NCBI GenBank assembly: GCA_015234525.1
Contig: JADGMX010000041.1
Span: 310,001 to 374,000, forward strand
Length of the DNA: 64,000 nt
Direction: 5' to 3'
DNA from: Flavobacterium sp.
Lineage (GTDB): Bacteria > Bacteroidota > Bacteroidia > Flavobacteriales > Flavobacteriaceae
In this document: one piece after another, positions 43,679-52,453 of the stretch
How positions within the stretch are numbered: position 1 is the stretch's first letter
Layout of the letters: the number at the start of each line of letters is the position of its first letter
Notes under the pieces: generated by a model
Told to the model about the DNA's origin: nothing
The model's input: only the letters and a program-made list of their open reading frames with translations
Database searches by the model: none
Position numbers and translations under genes: made by a program

Positions 43679-44854
43679 ATGTCGAAAAAAATCGGTTTTA
43701 TTCCGCTCCGCAAGGGATCAAAAGGGATTCGGAATAAAAACAAAAAAAAGATGGCTGGTCGGCCGTTATTTTCCTGGGTTCTGACTGAAGCCTTATTATC
43801 GGATCTTGACCAGATCATTGTTTATACCGACGATCAGGAAATCATCGATTATATTTCGGCTGAGTATCATTGGACGACGAAAGTCAACGCAGTGATGCGA
43901 AGTGCTGAAAGTGCCACCGATACGGCTTCAACTGAGACGGCGATGCTCGAATATTGTGAATCAATCAATTTCGATTTTTCATTGTTTTGTCTTTTGCAAG
44001 CCACATCACCATTAACCACCCGGCACGATATTAACACTTGCATTTCTAAAATTTATACCGAAGACTGCGATTCTGCGTTAACAGTTGTCCGAACGCACCG
44101 TTTTATTTGGAATGAAGACGGTTCGCCTGCAAATTACGATTATTTGAATCGGCCACGTCGACAGGATTTTAACGGACTTTTGATCGAAAATGGTGCTGTT
44201 TATGTCGCTAAAGCAGATGTCGTAAAGCAAAACCGAAATCGCCTTGGCGGAAAGATCGCAATTGTTGAAATGCCTGAAGAAACGCTGATGGAAATTGATA
44301 GCATGAGCGACTGGGGAATTGTTGAAAATTTGTTGATCGACCGATTGCGCGCACAAAAGAAGTCGGATCGAATTACGCATTTGCTGCTCGATGTCGACGG
44401 TGTTTTTACCGATGGTTGTGTTTACTTTGGCCCTGAAGGCGAATTGCTCAAAAAGTTCGACATGCGCGACGGAATGGGGCTTGAGGTTTTAAGACAATAT
44501 GATGTTGAGGTGATGGTGATGACTTCCGAGAATTCGAAATTGGTCGAACAACGGATGAAGAAATTAAAAATCGATAAGGCTTACTTTGGAGTTAAAGACA
44601 AATATGCCTTTCTTCAGAATTTGATGCTTGAGAAAAATCTCAGCAGCGGAAATCTTGCCTATATCGGTGATGATATCAACGATTTGGCATCGATGCTTAC
44701 TGTTGGATGGTCTTTTGCGCCAAACAACGCAATGGATATTATAAAAAAGAATGCTGATTTTACGGTAAATACAAACTCGGCCGCCGGTGCAATCCGTACT
44801 GTTTGCGACCATATTATGAAATATAACAAACGCTATGAAAAAAACGGAATATAA
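43679..44854 (+). CDS. neuA: CMP-nonulosonate synthetase fused to KdsC-like HAD phosphatase
   Basis: 391 residues from the ATG at 43679 (19 codons after the ORF-track start, which lies upstream of the -7 box). Residues 1-225 match CMP-sialate synthetases: IGFIPLRKGSKGIRNKNKK, VYTDDQEI, LLQATSPLTT. From about 230 a HAD domain of the KdsC type is complete: LLLDVDGVFTDG (238-), MTSE, a Lys in VKDKYAF and GDDINDLASM. The fusion resembles animal CMAS. The phosphatase could remove the phosphate from a nonulosonate 9-phosphate before CMP transfer. The exact sugar is unknown. It overlaps neuB by 20 bases. Confidence 0.9.
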   Translation: MSKKIGFIPLRKGSKGIRNKNKKKMAGRPLFSWVLTEALLSDLDQIIVYTDDQEIIDYISAEYHWTTKVNAVMRSAESATDTASTETAMLEYCESINFDFSLFCLLQATSPLTTRHDINTCISKIYTEDCDSALTVVRTHRFIWNEDGSPANYDYLNRPRRQDFNGLLIENGAVYVAKADVVKQNRNRLGGKIAIVEMPEETLMEIDSMSDWGIVENLLIDRLRAQKKSDRITHLLLDVDGVFTDGCVYFGPEGELLKKFDMRDGMGLEVLRQYDVEVMVMTSENSKLVEQRMKKLKIDKAYFGVKDKYAFLQNLMLEKNLSSGNLAYIGDDINDLASMLTVGWSFAPNNAMDIIKKNADFTVNTNSAAGAIRTVCDHIMKYNKRYEKNGI

Positions 44855-45716
44855 AAAGCCATTCCTTATTGCCGAAATCGGTTGCAATCACAAAGGAGAA
44901 ATGGAACTCGCAAAAGAACTCATCAAAATTGCAAAGATCTTTTGCGGTGCCGATGCGGTTAAGTTTCAAAAGAGAAACAATCGCGAACTTCTAACTGAAG
45001 AACAATACAACGCGCCACATCCAAATCCGGCAAATTCGTACGGAGATACGTATGGAGCTCACCGTGAATTCCTGGAATTTGATGTTGCTCAAAACAAAGA
45101 ATTAAAAGAATATTGCGAGGAATTGGGGATTATATATTCGACCTCAGTTTGGGATTTGACTTCAGCTAAAGAAATCACATCGATCAATCCGCAGTTCATC
45201 AAAATTCCATCAGCTTGTAATAACAATTACGAGATGCTTGACTGGCTTTGCAAAAATTACACTGGTGAAATTCATATTTCAACCGGGATGACGACCAAGG
45301 ACGAAACCGAAGATCTTGTGAATTTCTTTATGGAAAGAGGACGCAACATGGATTTGGTACTTTATAACTGCACCTCGGGTTATCCTGTGCCGTTTAAGGA
45401 TGTTTGCTTATTGGATATTTTGATTCTTCAGGAAAAATATGCTGATAAAGTAAAATCAATTGGTTTTTCGGGTCATCACCTCGGAATCGCAGTCGACATT
45501 GCTGCCTACACCCTTGGAGCAAATATCATCGAAAGACATTATACGTTAGACCGCACCTGGAAAGGGACCGATCACGCTGCATCGCTTGAGCCAATGGGAC
45601 TTCGCAAGCTTTCCCGAGATCTTGAAGCTACGTACGAAGCGCTTCGCTACAAAGAGAAAGACATTCTCGATATCGAGCAAGTTCAACGAGACAAATTAAA
45701 AAACAAGAAAGTTTAA
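44835..45716 (+). CDS. neuB: N-acetylneuraminate/nonulosonate synthase (NeuB type, no SAF domain)
   Basis: 293 residues, the TIM-barrel part only: PFLIAEIGCNHKGEMELAKE, GADAVKFQKRNNRELLTEEQY, FIKIPSACNNNYEMLD, GFSGHHLGIAVDIAAYTLGA, IERHYTLDRTWKGTDHAASL. It condenses a hexosamine (or its phosphate) with phosphoenolpyruvate to give a nine-carbon sugar. Typical NeuB is about 340-350 residues, with a C-terminal antifreeze-like SAF domain over the active site. That domain is missing here; the gene ends about 30 residues past the barrel. It overlaps the neuA-like gene. Confidence 0.9.
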   Translation: MKKTEYKKPFLIAEIGCNHKGEMELAKELIKIAKIFCGADAVKFQKRNNRELLTEEQYNAPHPNPANSYGDTYGAHREFLEFDVAQNKELKEYCEELGIIYSTSVWDLTSAKEITSINPQFIKIPSACNNNYEMLDWLCKNYTGEIHISTGMTTKDETEDLVNFFMERGRNMDLVLYNCTSGYPVPFKDVCLLDILILQEKYADKVKSIGFSGHHLGIAVDIAAYTLGANIIERHYTLDRTWKGTDHAASLEPMGLRKLSRDLEATYEALRYKEKDILDIEQVQRDKLKNKKV

Positions 45717-45719
45717 TTT

Positions 45720-46736
45720 ATGAATCAAACCTTTGTCTGTTGCTCGACCTATCATGTTTATTTGTCGATTATCGAAGCCTATAAGTTCAAGTACGAAGGC
45801 CACGATTCGATACTGATATTTTTTGTCGATCATATTGAAGGTATTGAGGAATTTGTCGATAACGTCGCGAAAATCGGCGTGTTCAAGAAAGTCCTCAAGA
45901 TTCAGGGTTACACGTTAATCCGAAATTTAAAGCAACGATACGGCGCGTGGAGGTATTTTACTCAACGTGCCTCAATCGTGGTTGATCTTTATCAGAAAAG
46001 CAATCCGGAACTGGTCGAATATGATGCCTTTATTGCCAATTCTCAGATTAATCTTTTTCAAATCAATCGCACCCGGGCGTACTTTCTGATAAAATATCCC
46101 GAAAACCATTTCCGAATGTACGAAGACGGTTACGGAACCTACACTCAGAAGCTTCCGGCAATGCGTCACTTTAACCGAAAATACATTACCAAATTTCCGG
46201 TGTTAAAAGGACATGATCCTCAGATTAAAGAAGTCGTGGTGAGCTTTCCTGAAAAAGTTGTCGATAAAGTTTTGATTCCGAAATTGAAAAAACTCAACAT
46301 TCAGGCGCTTGAAGACGGCATCAGGGAAGAAGATAAGTGCAAAGTTATAACTTCAATTATCGGCGACGTATCAGTAATGCGTGAGCGCGCCACCATTGTA
46401 ATTACGCAGCCAATTTCCGAAGACGGAATCTGTACCGAAAACGAAAAGAAAAAACTTTACGGAGATATTATCGATGCCGAGATCGAAAGCGGACATATGG
46501 TCTATCTCAAAACACATCCACGCGAACGAACAGTCTATTCCTACGAGAAAGATGGCTTGTACAATTTGCCGAAATATTTTCCACTCGAGGTTTTTAACCT
46601 TTCTAAAAATTTGATGATCGAAAGAGCTGTATCATTTTATTCAACTGCGCTCTATAACCTCAAACATGTTGATGAGAAAGTATTGCTTGGTGAGGATTAT
46701 CTCCAAAAAGCAATCGTCAAACTTAGAAAGCGGTAA
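45720..46736 (+). CDS. Sialyltransferase-like glycosyltransferase
   Basis: 338 residues, third gene of the cassette, three bases after neuB. Three motifs expected of bacterial sialyltransferases (GT38/GT52/GT80 sense) can be seen: D/E-D/E-G as EDG at 135-137 (RMYEDGYGTY), HP at 266-267 (YLKTHPRERT), and a Ser/Thr motif SFYST at 305-309. It also has TQPISEDG near 229. It likely transfers the CMP-activated sugar made by the two upstream genes onto a surface glycan. It has no membrane segment. The stop abuts the convergent GT4 gene. Confidence 0.8.
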   Translation: MNQTFVCCSTYHVYLSIIEAYKFKYEGHDSILIFFVDHIEGIEEFVDNVAKIGVFKKVLKIQGYTLIRNLKQRYGAWRYFTQRASIVVDLYQKSNPELVEYDAFIANSQINLFQINRTRAYFLIKYPENHFRMYEDGYGTYTQKLPAMRHFNRKYITKFPVLKGHDPQIKEVVVSFPEKVVDKVLIPKLKKLNIQALEDGIREEDKCKVITSIIGDVSVMRERATIVITQPISEDGICTENEKKKLYGDIIDAEIESGHMVYLKTHPRERTVYSYEKDGLYNLPKYFPLEVFNLSKNLMIERAVSFYSTALYNLKHVDEKVLLGEDYLQKAIVKLRKR

Positions 46737-47804
46737 CTACTTTAGAAGATCCCGATAAACCTCAAAATACTGTTTTGCGGCGTTCTCCCAAGTGAATTCG
46801 TTTGAGCGGGCGATCAATTTTGGTACAATCAGTTCGGCATTAGTTTCGAATTCGGCCATTCCGCGATTAAAAACCGACGCCATGTATTGCGGATCGAAAT
46901 CTTCCCAATAGTTTGCCAGATCGCCACCGATTTCCGGAAGTGATGTTTTATCGGAAATAAATACCGGCTTGCCAAATCGCATTGCCTCGATTACCGGAAG
47001 CCCGAAACCTTCCCGCAACGACGGAAAAACAAACGCCTTACAATTATTGTAGTAATATTGCCGCTCGATATCGGATACTTTTCCGACTAGCGTCACACGA
47101 TCAGCAATGCCAAGCGATTGTGCCCGGGTTTTAATTTCTTCGGCTTCTTTAGTCGAATTTTTGCCGGCAATGACAAGTTCATAACCAGATATATTCGCAA
47201 GCATTTCGACAAGGGTAATAAAATTTTTACGTCCGGTTATTTCGCCAATCGCAAATAAAAAGGGTTTGGTAGGAACGTAGTTTGGACGGTAATTTTCAGG
47301 AAACACGATCTCTTTAATCGGATTTCCATTGTAAATAACGTATTGCGGAACATCTGGAACCTTATACCACTGGTGCGTTGACGATTTTGCAAAGTTCGAA
47401 ATATACGTGATTGCAACGCTCTTGCTGAGTTTCTCCTGAAATTTCTGATGCTCTTCAAATTGCATGTAGTTTTCAGGATTTCGAACAAATGGCGTGTTGT
47501 GAACCGTTAATAAATACGGAACGTTACCGTGCGGCTCGATCTTAGTGTTTTGATTTAACGAATGCCAGAGGTCGTAATTCTTTCTGATCCGAAAAGCAGG
47601 ATATCGCTGAAACGAATAGTACCGTTTGTAAGAAAATGACTTGCCAAACTCGGATTTTAGATAATTGAGGTTTTCAGCGAGAATTTCAAATTTGAACTCG
47701 TCCTGATTCACATCTCGCAAACTTCGGAGTAAGTGTAAATTAAACTGTCCGAATCCAAAATACAGGTTTTTAATATGATGCGACTCTAAAAAAATCGTTT
47801 TCAT
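46737..47804 (-). CDS. GT4-family glycosyltransferase
   Basis: 355 residues with a GT-B fold: LLTVHNTPFVRNPENY, IYNGNPIKEIVFPENY in the linker, PFLFAIGEITGRKNFITLVEML, and the GT4 donor-binding EGFGLPVIEAMRFGKPVF. The transferred sugar and acceptor are not known. It is the only minus-strand gene within the glycan block until the GT9 gene. Confidence 0.92.
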   Translation of the reverse strand: MKTIFLESHHIKNLYFGFGQFNLHLLRSLRDVNQDEFKFEILAENLNYLKSEFGKSFSYKRYYSFQRYPAFRIRKNYDLWHSLNQNTKIEPHGNVPYLLTVHNTPFVRNPENYMQFEEHQKFQEKLSKSVAITYISNFAKSSTHQWYKVPDVPQYVIYNGNPIKEIVFPENYRPNYVPTKPFLFAIGEITGRKNFITLVEMLANISGYELVIAGKNSTKEAEEIKTRAQSLGIADRVTLVGKVSDIERQYYYNNCKAFVFPSLREGFGLPVIEAMRFGKPVFISDKTSLPEIGGDLANYWEDFDPQYMASVFNRGMAEFETNAELIVPKLIARSNEFTWENAAKQYFEVYRDLLK

Positions 47805-47883
47805 TCACAAAATCGTTTGCACAATATTACCCATAAATTTCTAAAGTGATTCCATATTTTAAACATTGTTGTATTTTAGCGCT

Positions 47884-48648
47884 ATGAAAAGTGTATTCAG
47901 CAAAACCTATACTGACCGTGCGCAGGAAATCACGACGATGATAGCTGGTTTTGACACTCAAGGTGAACTCTTTATCGCGGGGCAACGCAACATGATCAAG
48001 CTTTTTCACTTAAGCGATGTCACGTTAAATGTTAAGTCGTTCCGGATTCCGAATCTTGTAAATCAAATCGCCTACAAATATTTTAGACGTTCTAAAGCGC
48101 GCAGATCGTTCGACTTTGCGAATGTTTTGCTGGCTAAAGGAATTGGCACGCCTCAACCGGTTGCGTACTTCGAATGTGGTTCAGCGCTATTGTCCAAAAG
48201 CTACTACATTAGCGAGCAATTGGTTGCTGATCTGACTTTTCGTGAACTCACAAACGATTTAAACTATCCCGATCACGAAAATATTTTGCGGCAGTTTACG
48301 CAGTTCACTTTCGAACTTCACGAGAAAGGAATTGAATTTCTCGATCACACGCCGGGTAACACATTAATCCGAAAAATTGATGAGGGCAAATACGAGTTTT
48401 TCCTGGTCGATCTGAATCGGATGAGGTTTCACAACTCGATCGACTTTAACACGCGGATTGCCAATATGAGCAAGCTGACCAATATTGATCAGATCATTTC
48501 GGTTATGAGCGATGAGTACGCGAAATTATACGGAAGACCAGCAGCGGAAGTTCATAATTGTCTGATTCAACACACTGAAAATTTTCAAAAGAGACTCGTT
48601 AATAAGAAATGGCTGAAGAAAAAGCTTTTGTTCTGGCGTAAAAAATAA
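47884..48648 (+). CDS. Kdo/InaA-type lipopolysaccharide kinase family protein
   Basis: 254 residues from ATG 47884; the ORF-track start 18 bases upstream overlaps a TATTTTAG -7-like box. The protein-kinase-like fold shows YISEQLVADLTFREL, HEKGIEFLDHTPGNTLI (catalytic-loop-like HTPGN) and FFLVDLNRMRF (DFG-equivalent DLN). The family includes Kdo kinase KdkA, WaaP and InaA, which phosphorylate LPS core sugars. A single Kdo phosphate is usual in Bacteroidota LPS. It is followed by GT2 after 3 bases. Confidence 0.82.
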   Translation: MKSVFSKTYTDRAQEITTMIAGFDTQGELFIAGQRNMIKLFHLSDVTLNVKSFRIPNLVNQIAYKYFRRSKARRSFDFANVLLAKGIGTPQPVAYFECGSALLSKSYYISEQLVADLTFRELTNDLNYPDHENILRQFTQFTFELHEKGIEFLDHTPGNTLIRKIDEGKYEFFLVDLNRMRFHNSIDFNTRIANMSKLTNIDQIISVMSDEYAKLYGRPAAEVHNCLIQHTENFQKRLVNKKWLKKKLLFWRKK

Positions 48649-48651
48649 AGT

Positions 48652-49464
48652 ATGAAAGCATCTGTTATCATGAGTACCTATAATTCTGAAGAATGGCTCG
48701 AAAAAGTCATTTGGGGATTTAGCGTACAAACTGAACAGGATTTTGAAATTATCATTGCCGACGATGGTTCAAGGCCAAAAACCAAGCAGCTGATCGACGA
48801 TTTGCGAACCAAGATCAGTATGCCGCTGGTTCACGTCTGGCAAGAGGATGAAGGCTTCCAAAAGTCGCGGATCCTCAATAAAGCAATTGTTGCGTCTTCA
48901 ACTGACTATCTGATTTTTACCGACGGCGACTGCATTCCGCGTCAAGATTTTGTTGAAACGCATCTGAACTATCGTGAAAAAAACTACTTTTTATCTGGCG
49001 GTTATTTTATGTTGCCGATGGATATCTCAAAGGCGATTACCAAAGATGATATCGTATCACAACGTTGCTTTGATATCAAATGGCTTTTGCGAAACGGCTT
49101 AAAACGAACATTTAAAAACACCAAACTTCGCGTTTCGGGTTCCGTTGCAAAATTTCTAAACTCAATAACCCCAACAAATGCGTCGTGGAATGGTCACAAT
49201 GCGTCAGGATGGAAAGAAGATCTGGTAGCAATTAACGGTTTTAACGAGGACATGCAATATGGCGGACAAGATCGGGAACTTGGCGAGCGGTTGTTCAATA
49301 AAGGGCTAAAGTCGAAACAAATCAGATATAGTGCGATTTGCATCCATTTGGATCATGCCCGAGGTTATGTCAATAAGGAAACTTGGCAGAAAAACTACAA
49401 CATCCGCAAGAACGTTAAGATCAATAAGATCGTTCGCACTCCGACGGGTATCGAAAAATTGTAG
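48652..49464 (+). CDS. GT2-family glycosyltransferase
   Basis: 270 residues: KASVIMSTYNSEEWLEKVI, IIIADDGSRPKT, IFTDGDCIPRQDF (DxD) and the chondroitin-synthase-like C-terminal unit GWKEDLVAINGFNEDMQYGGQDRELGERLF. It belongs to the GT2 glycosyltransferases with a C-terminal GT7-like domain. Acts on the LPS/surface glycan with its neighbours; the donor is unknown. Its stop abuts the stop of the convergent GT9 gene. Confidence 0.92.
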   Translation: MKASVIMSTYNSEEWLEKVIWGFSVQTEQDFEIIIADDGSRPKTKQLIDDLRTKISMPLVHVWQEDEGFQKSRILNKAIVASSTDYLIFTDGDCIPRQDFVETHLNYREKNYFLSGGYFMLPMDISKAITKDDIVSQRCFDIKWLLRNGLKRTFKNTKLRVSGSVAKFLNSITPTNASWNGHNASGWKEDLVAINGFNEDMQYGGQDRELGERLFNKGLKSKQIRYSAICIHLDHARGYVNKETWQKNYNIRKNVKINKIVRTPTGIEKL

Positions 49465-50517
49465 TTACTTTTTCAAAATCCGATTCACGAAGTCTTTCAG
49501 GCGGTTTTCGTAAAGTTCAGGTGTCAGCTTTTGATAGAGCTCAGACGTGCATTTCTTAAACTTTTTAGGGTGATCACTTCCATATATTTCCGGGTAGAAA
49601 TCCTGTAAATGTACCGCCACGTGACGATATTCGTCGGCGAGCATATCCCATGAAGATTTGTTGATCCATGGCGAGAAAATGGTAAAGGTCGGAATGTCGA
49701 GAGCTTTTGCCATATTGACTGCTCCGCCTTCATTTCCGATTAACGCATTACATTGTGAAAGCACACCTAGAAATTCACGGAGGCCGCCGATATAAAGATC
49801 TAAACGGATTTTAGTTTTGGTTGATTCGCTGCAAAAATTATAAATTTCGTTGGCTTCTTTCGCCTGCGACGGAATATAATTGAACAGCAACACCATATCG
49901 CCAGCTGATGCAATCATGTCCAGGTTTTTAGCCATGATTTCTGCCGGAAGGCTTTTGTCTTTGGCACTTCCCAAAATGCTGATCATAATCACCGGAAGGT
50001 TTTGATCGAGATTTTGAAGTTTGTTCCTTGCCGCTGATATTTCGGGATCCGACAAATATATTTTTGGAAAAACCGGCGTAATCATCTTTTCGGTTAACGC
50101 GTTTGCAAGTTGCAGTCTATGAAAAATTGATGAGCCGCTGACATTTTTTGCGGGTATGACCAATTTGGTGTAGAAAATGCCGGTGTACCATTTTTTCCAA
50201 CCAATCCTGATCGGTGCTTTTGAAAAATACGTAGGCAGAATGCTTTCCCATCGGCCATAAGCATCAATAACCGCATCATACTTATCTCGTTTCAGTTTTT
50301 CGCCATAGGAGATTAACGTCGAGAACCGATTTTTCCTTGGCGGATGAAAATCAATTAGTTGGTCAATATATGGATTCCTTTCTACAACCGGTCGGGTGGC
50401 CGGCTGAACCATGTAGTGGACTTCAGCATTGGGCATTGCATCTTTGATGGCCTGGCAGATTACGGTGCTTGCCAACACATCTCCAATCATCTTTTGTTGG
50501 ATGACAAGAACTTTCAT
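49465..50517 (-). CDS. GT9 heptosyltransferase-family protein
   Basis: 350 residues with MKVLVIQQKMIGDVLASTVIC, HYMVQPATRPVVERNPYID and GNEGGAVNMAKALDIPTFTIFSPW, the markers of the ADP-heptose:LPS heptosyltransferase family (GT9). It is expected to act in LPS core assembly, though in Bacteroidota the sugar can differ. Its start overlaps the dapD stop by one base (TTATAAT region), so it is cotranscribed with dapD. Confidence 0.9.
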   Translation of the reverse strand: MKVLVIQQKMIGDVLASTVICQAIKDAMPNAEVHYMVQPATRPVVERNPYIDQLIDFHPPRKNRFSTLISYGEKLKRDKYDAVIDAYGRWESILPTYFSKAPIRIGWKKWYTGIFYTKLVIPAKNVSGSSIFHRLQLANALTEKMITPVFPKIYLSDPEISAARNKLQNLDQNLPVIMISILGSAKDKSLPAEIMAKNLDMIASAGDMVLLFNYIPSQAKEANEIYNFCSESTKTKIRLDLYIGGLREFLGVLSQCNALIGNEGGAVNMAKALDIPTFTIFSPWINKSSWDMLADEYRHVAVHLQDFYPEIYGSDHPKKFKKCTSELYQKLTPELYENRLKDFVNRILKK

Positions 50518-51332
50518 TATACCGCTACGTCGTATTCGCGAAGTGCGTCGTTAAGCGAAGTTTTGAGATCGGTTGACGGTTTGCGTTTACCGATGATAAG
50601 TGCGCATGGAACCTGAAATTCTCCCGCTGCAAATTTTTTGGTATAGCTACCCGGAATCACCACTGATCTTGCCGGAACAACACCTTTTATTTCTACCGGC
50701 TCGTTTCCTGTAACGTCGATGATTTTTGTTGATGCTGTCAGACAAACGTTGGCGCCAAGTACGGCTTCGGCTTCAACGCGTACGCCTTCAACGACAATGC
50801 AACGCGAACCGATAAATGCGCCATCTTCAATGATAACCGGCGCGGCTTGCAACGGTTCAAGAACGCCACCAATTCCGACGCCACCACTCAAATGTACATT
50901 TTTCCCAATCTGCGCGCAGCTGCCAACTGTTGCCCAGGTGTCTACCATTGTTCCTTCATCGACATAAGCACCGATATTAACGTAACTCGGCATTAAAATG
51001 ACACCTTTTGAAATATAGGCACCGTGTCTTGCCACTGCTGATGGAACCACGCGGATGCCGCGAGCAGCGTAATTTGTTTTAAGCGGAATCTTATCGTGAA
51101 ATTCAAATATGCCAACCTCGTGTGTTTCCATTTTCTGAATGGGAAAGTAAAGAACAACCGCCTTTTTAACCCATTCATTGATTTGCCATCCGGCAGATGT
51201 AGGTTCGGCAACGCGAAGTTCACCACGGTCTAAAAGATCAACAACTTCTCTGATTGCAGTGGTAGTCTCTGAGTTGGCAAGTAACGATCGGTCGAGCCAA
51301 GCGGCTTCTATAACTGATTTGAGGTGGTTCAT
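50517..51332 (-). CDS. dapD: 2,3,4,5-tetrahydropyridine-2,6-dicarboxylate N-succinyltransferase
   Basis: 271 residues with the left-handed beta-helix hexapeptide repeats of DapD (VILMPSYVNIGAYVDEGTMVD, GSCAQIGKNVHLSGGVGIGG, DGAFIGSRCIVVEGVRVE). It succinylates tetrahydrodipicolinate in lysine and diaminopimelate synthesis. The length is normal. The -7 box TATATTTG is 14-21 bases upstream. It shares its transcript with the GT9 gene. Confidence 0.96.
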   Translation of the reverse strand: MNHLKSVIEAAWLDRSLLANSETTTAIREVVDLLDRGELRVAEPTSAGWQINEWVKKAVVLYFPIQKMETHEVGIFEFHDKIPLKTNYAARGIRVVPSAVARHGAYISKGVILMPSYVNIGAYVDEGTMVDTWATVGSCAQIGKNVHLSGGVGIGGVLEPLQAAPVIIEDGAFIGSRCIVVEGVRVEAEAVLGANVCLTASTKIIDVTGNEPVEIKGVVPARSVVIPGSYTKKFAAGEFQVPCALIIGKRKPSTDLKTSLNDALREYDVAV

Positions 51333-51345
51333 ATTTAGTTTTTGA

Positions 51346-51353
51346 CAAATATA
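51346..51353 (-). promoter_or_regulatory. -7 box TATATTTG for dapD
   Basis: Minus-strand TATATTTG ends 13 bases before the dapD start. Confidence 0.55.
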
Positions 51354-51383
51354 AACCCAATTTTTTAATTGATCGTACGGCGA

Positions 51384-51767
51384 TTATTTAGAAATCGAAT
51401 ATTTTGGCGACGGATCTTGAAAGCAAAGGTCGATCAAGTAGCGCTTGCGGTCATTGTAAACATACATTTTTTGGTCGGTGATAAGCATCACCGTAATGTC
51501 TTTTTGAAACTGATCCTTACATAAATAGATAGCGCCGTTTTCAGGTAGTAACCTAATCGAAACAATGCTGAGATCGAATATTTCGTCGCGAAATTGCAAT
51601 CCGATTTTGTTGTTTGAGAACAAAACCGTTCGCTCTGATTCTTCCGCCTGAGATTCCCATTGTGCTTCGCTGATGCGAATTTGGGTTTGGTTGAAAGTAA
51701 ACGTTTTATCCTGTGCGAAACCAATCGCAGTTACTAAATACACTAAGGCAGGAAACAATGATCTCAT
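51384..51767 (-). CDS. Small secreted protein, unknown
   Basis: 127 residues from the ATG at 51767 (MRSLFPALVYLVTAIGFAQ, a signal peptide). The ORF-track start at 51833 adds 22 residues that lie over a TATTTTAG -7-like box and repeat B2, so it is not used. The mature part is beta-rich (TFTFNQTQIRISE; TVLFSNNKIGLQF; QKMYVYNDRKRYLIDL). I recognise no family. Probably periplasmic and monocistronic. Confidence 0.65.
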   Translation of the reverse strand: MRSLFPALVYLVTAIGFAQDKTFTFNQTQIRISEAQWESQAEESERTVLFSNNKIGLQFRDEIFDLSIVSIRLLPENGAIYLCKDQFQKDITVMLITDQKMYVYNDRKRYLIDLCFQDPSPKYSISK

Positions 51768-51829
51768 CAAGCTAAAATATCGAGCAATATAGAAATTATA
51801 TAACAATAGTCTAAAATTATGTAACATTT

Positions 51830-51942
51830 GCATGAGCGATTGGAGCGGGAAAGCCCGGAGCTTGCGAGGACTTGCAGCGGAAAGCGCGACGGCCGGACCA
51901 CTTTACATCTTTAATAGCTTTTACTTGAAGGCCGGCATGCCC
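51830..51942 (+). repeat. Intergenic repeat, sub-type B, copy 2
   Basis: 113 bp: GCATGAGCGATTGGAGCGGG, AAGCCCGGAGC, GAGGACTTGCAGC, AAGCGCGACGGCC, a variable AT-rich section, GGCCGGCATGCCC. It ends 9 bases before the ruvX -7 box. The order and spacing match copy 1 at 30289. Confidence 0.85.
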
Positions 51943-51951
51943 AAAAAATCG

Positions 51952-51959
51952 TAATTTTG
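51952..51959 (+). promoter_or_regulatory. -7 box TAATTTTG for ruvX
   Basis: TAATTTTG ends 10 bases before the ATG, immediately downstream of repeat B2. Confidence 0.55.
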
Positions 51960-51969
51960 AACAAAAAAA

Positions 51970-52380
51970 ATGGGACGAATCCTCGCATTAGATTATGGTT
52001 CGAAGCGTACCGGAATTGCCGTCACCGATGAAATGCAAATTATTGCTTCGGGGCTGACAACCGTTGAAACGCCCGGGCTTTTAAAGTTTTTGGAGCAGTA
52101 TTTTGCGACTGAAAAAGTTGATGCTGTGCTTATCGGCAAACCGGTGCAGATGAATAATCAGCCATCGGAAAGTGCGGCGGAAATCGAGAAGTTCGTTGCG
52201 AAATTTGAAAAAGCTTTTCCAGGTAGAAAAGTTGAGAGAGTTGACGAGCGTTTTACCTCAAAGATTGCGTTTCAGTCGATGATTGATAGTGGAATGAAGA
52301 AAAAACAGCGTCAGAACAAGGCGCTAATTGATGAAATTTCGGCGACGATTATGTTGCAAGATTACTTAAGCCGCAACTAA
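51970..52380 (+). CDS. ruvX: Putative pre-16S rRNA nuclease / Holliday junction resolvase RuvX (YqgF)
   Basis: 136 residues with the RNase H-like YqgF signature: GRILALDYGSKRTGIAVTDE at the N-terminus, DAVLIGKPVQMNNQPS, VERVDERFTSKIA and the C-terminal KKQRQNKALIDEISATIMLQDYL. It processes the 5' end of 16S rRNA precursors in E. coli. It is preceded directly by a B repeat and -7 box. In flavobacteria it commonly neighbours def; here mqo and the FUSC gene lie between. Confidence 0.95.
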   Translation: MGRILALDYGSKRTGIAVTDEMQIIASGLTTVETPGLLKFLEQYFATEKVDAVLIGKPVQMNNQPSESAAEIEKFVAKFEKAFPGRKVERVDERFTSKIAFQSMIDSGMKKKQRQNKALIDEISATIMLQDYLSRN

Positions 52381-52432
52381 AATTGATTTGTTTTCTCTGA
52401 AGTTTTAGTAAAGCTATAACATAATTTCGACT

Positions 52433-52440
52433 TAACTTTG
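52433..52440 (+). promoter_or_regulatory. -7 box TAACTTTG for mqo
   Basis: TAACTTTG, 14-21 bases before ATG 52454; matches TAnnTTTG. Confidence 0.6.
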
Positions 52441-52453
52441 CGTGTAAAAGGAC

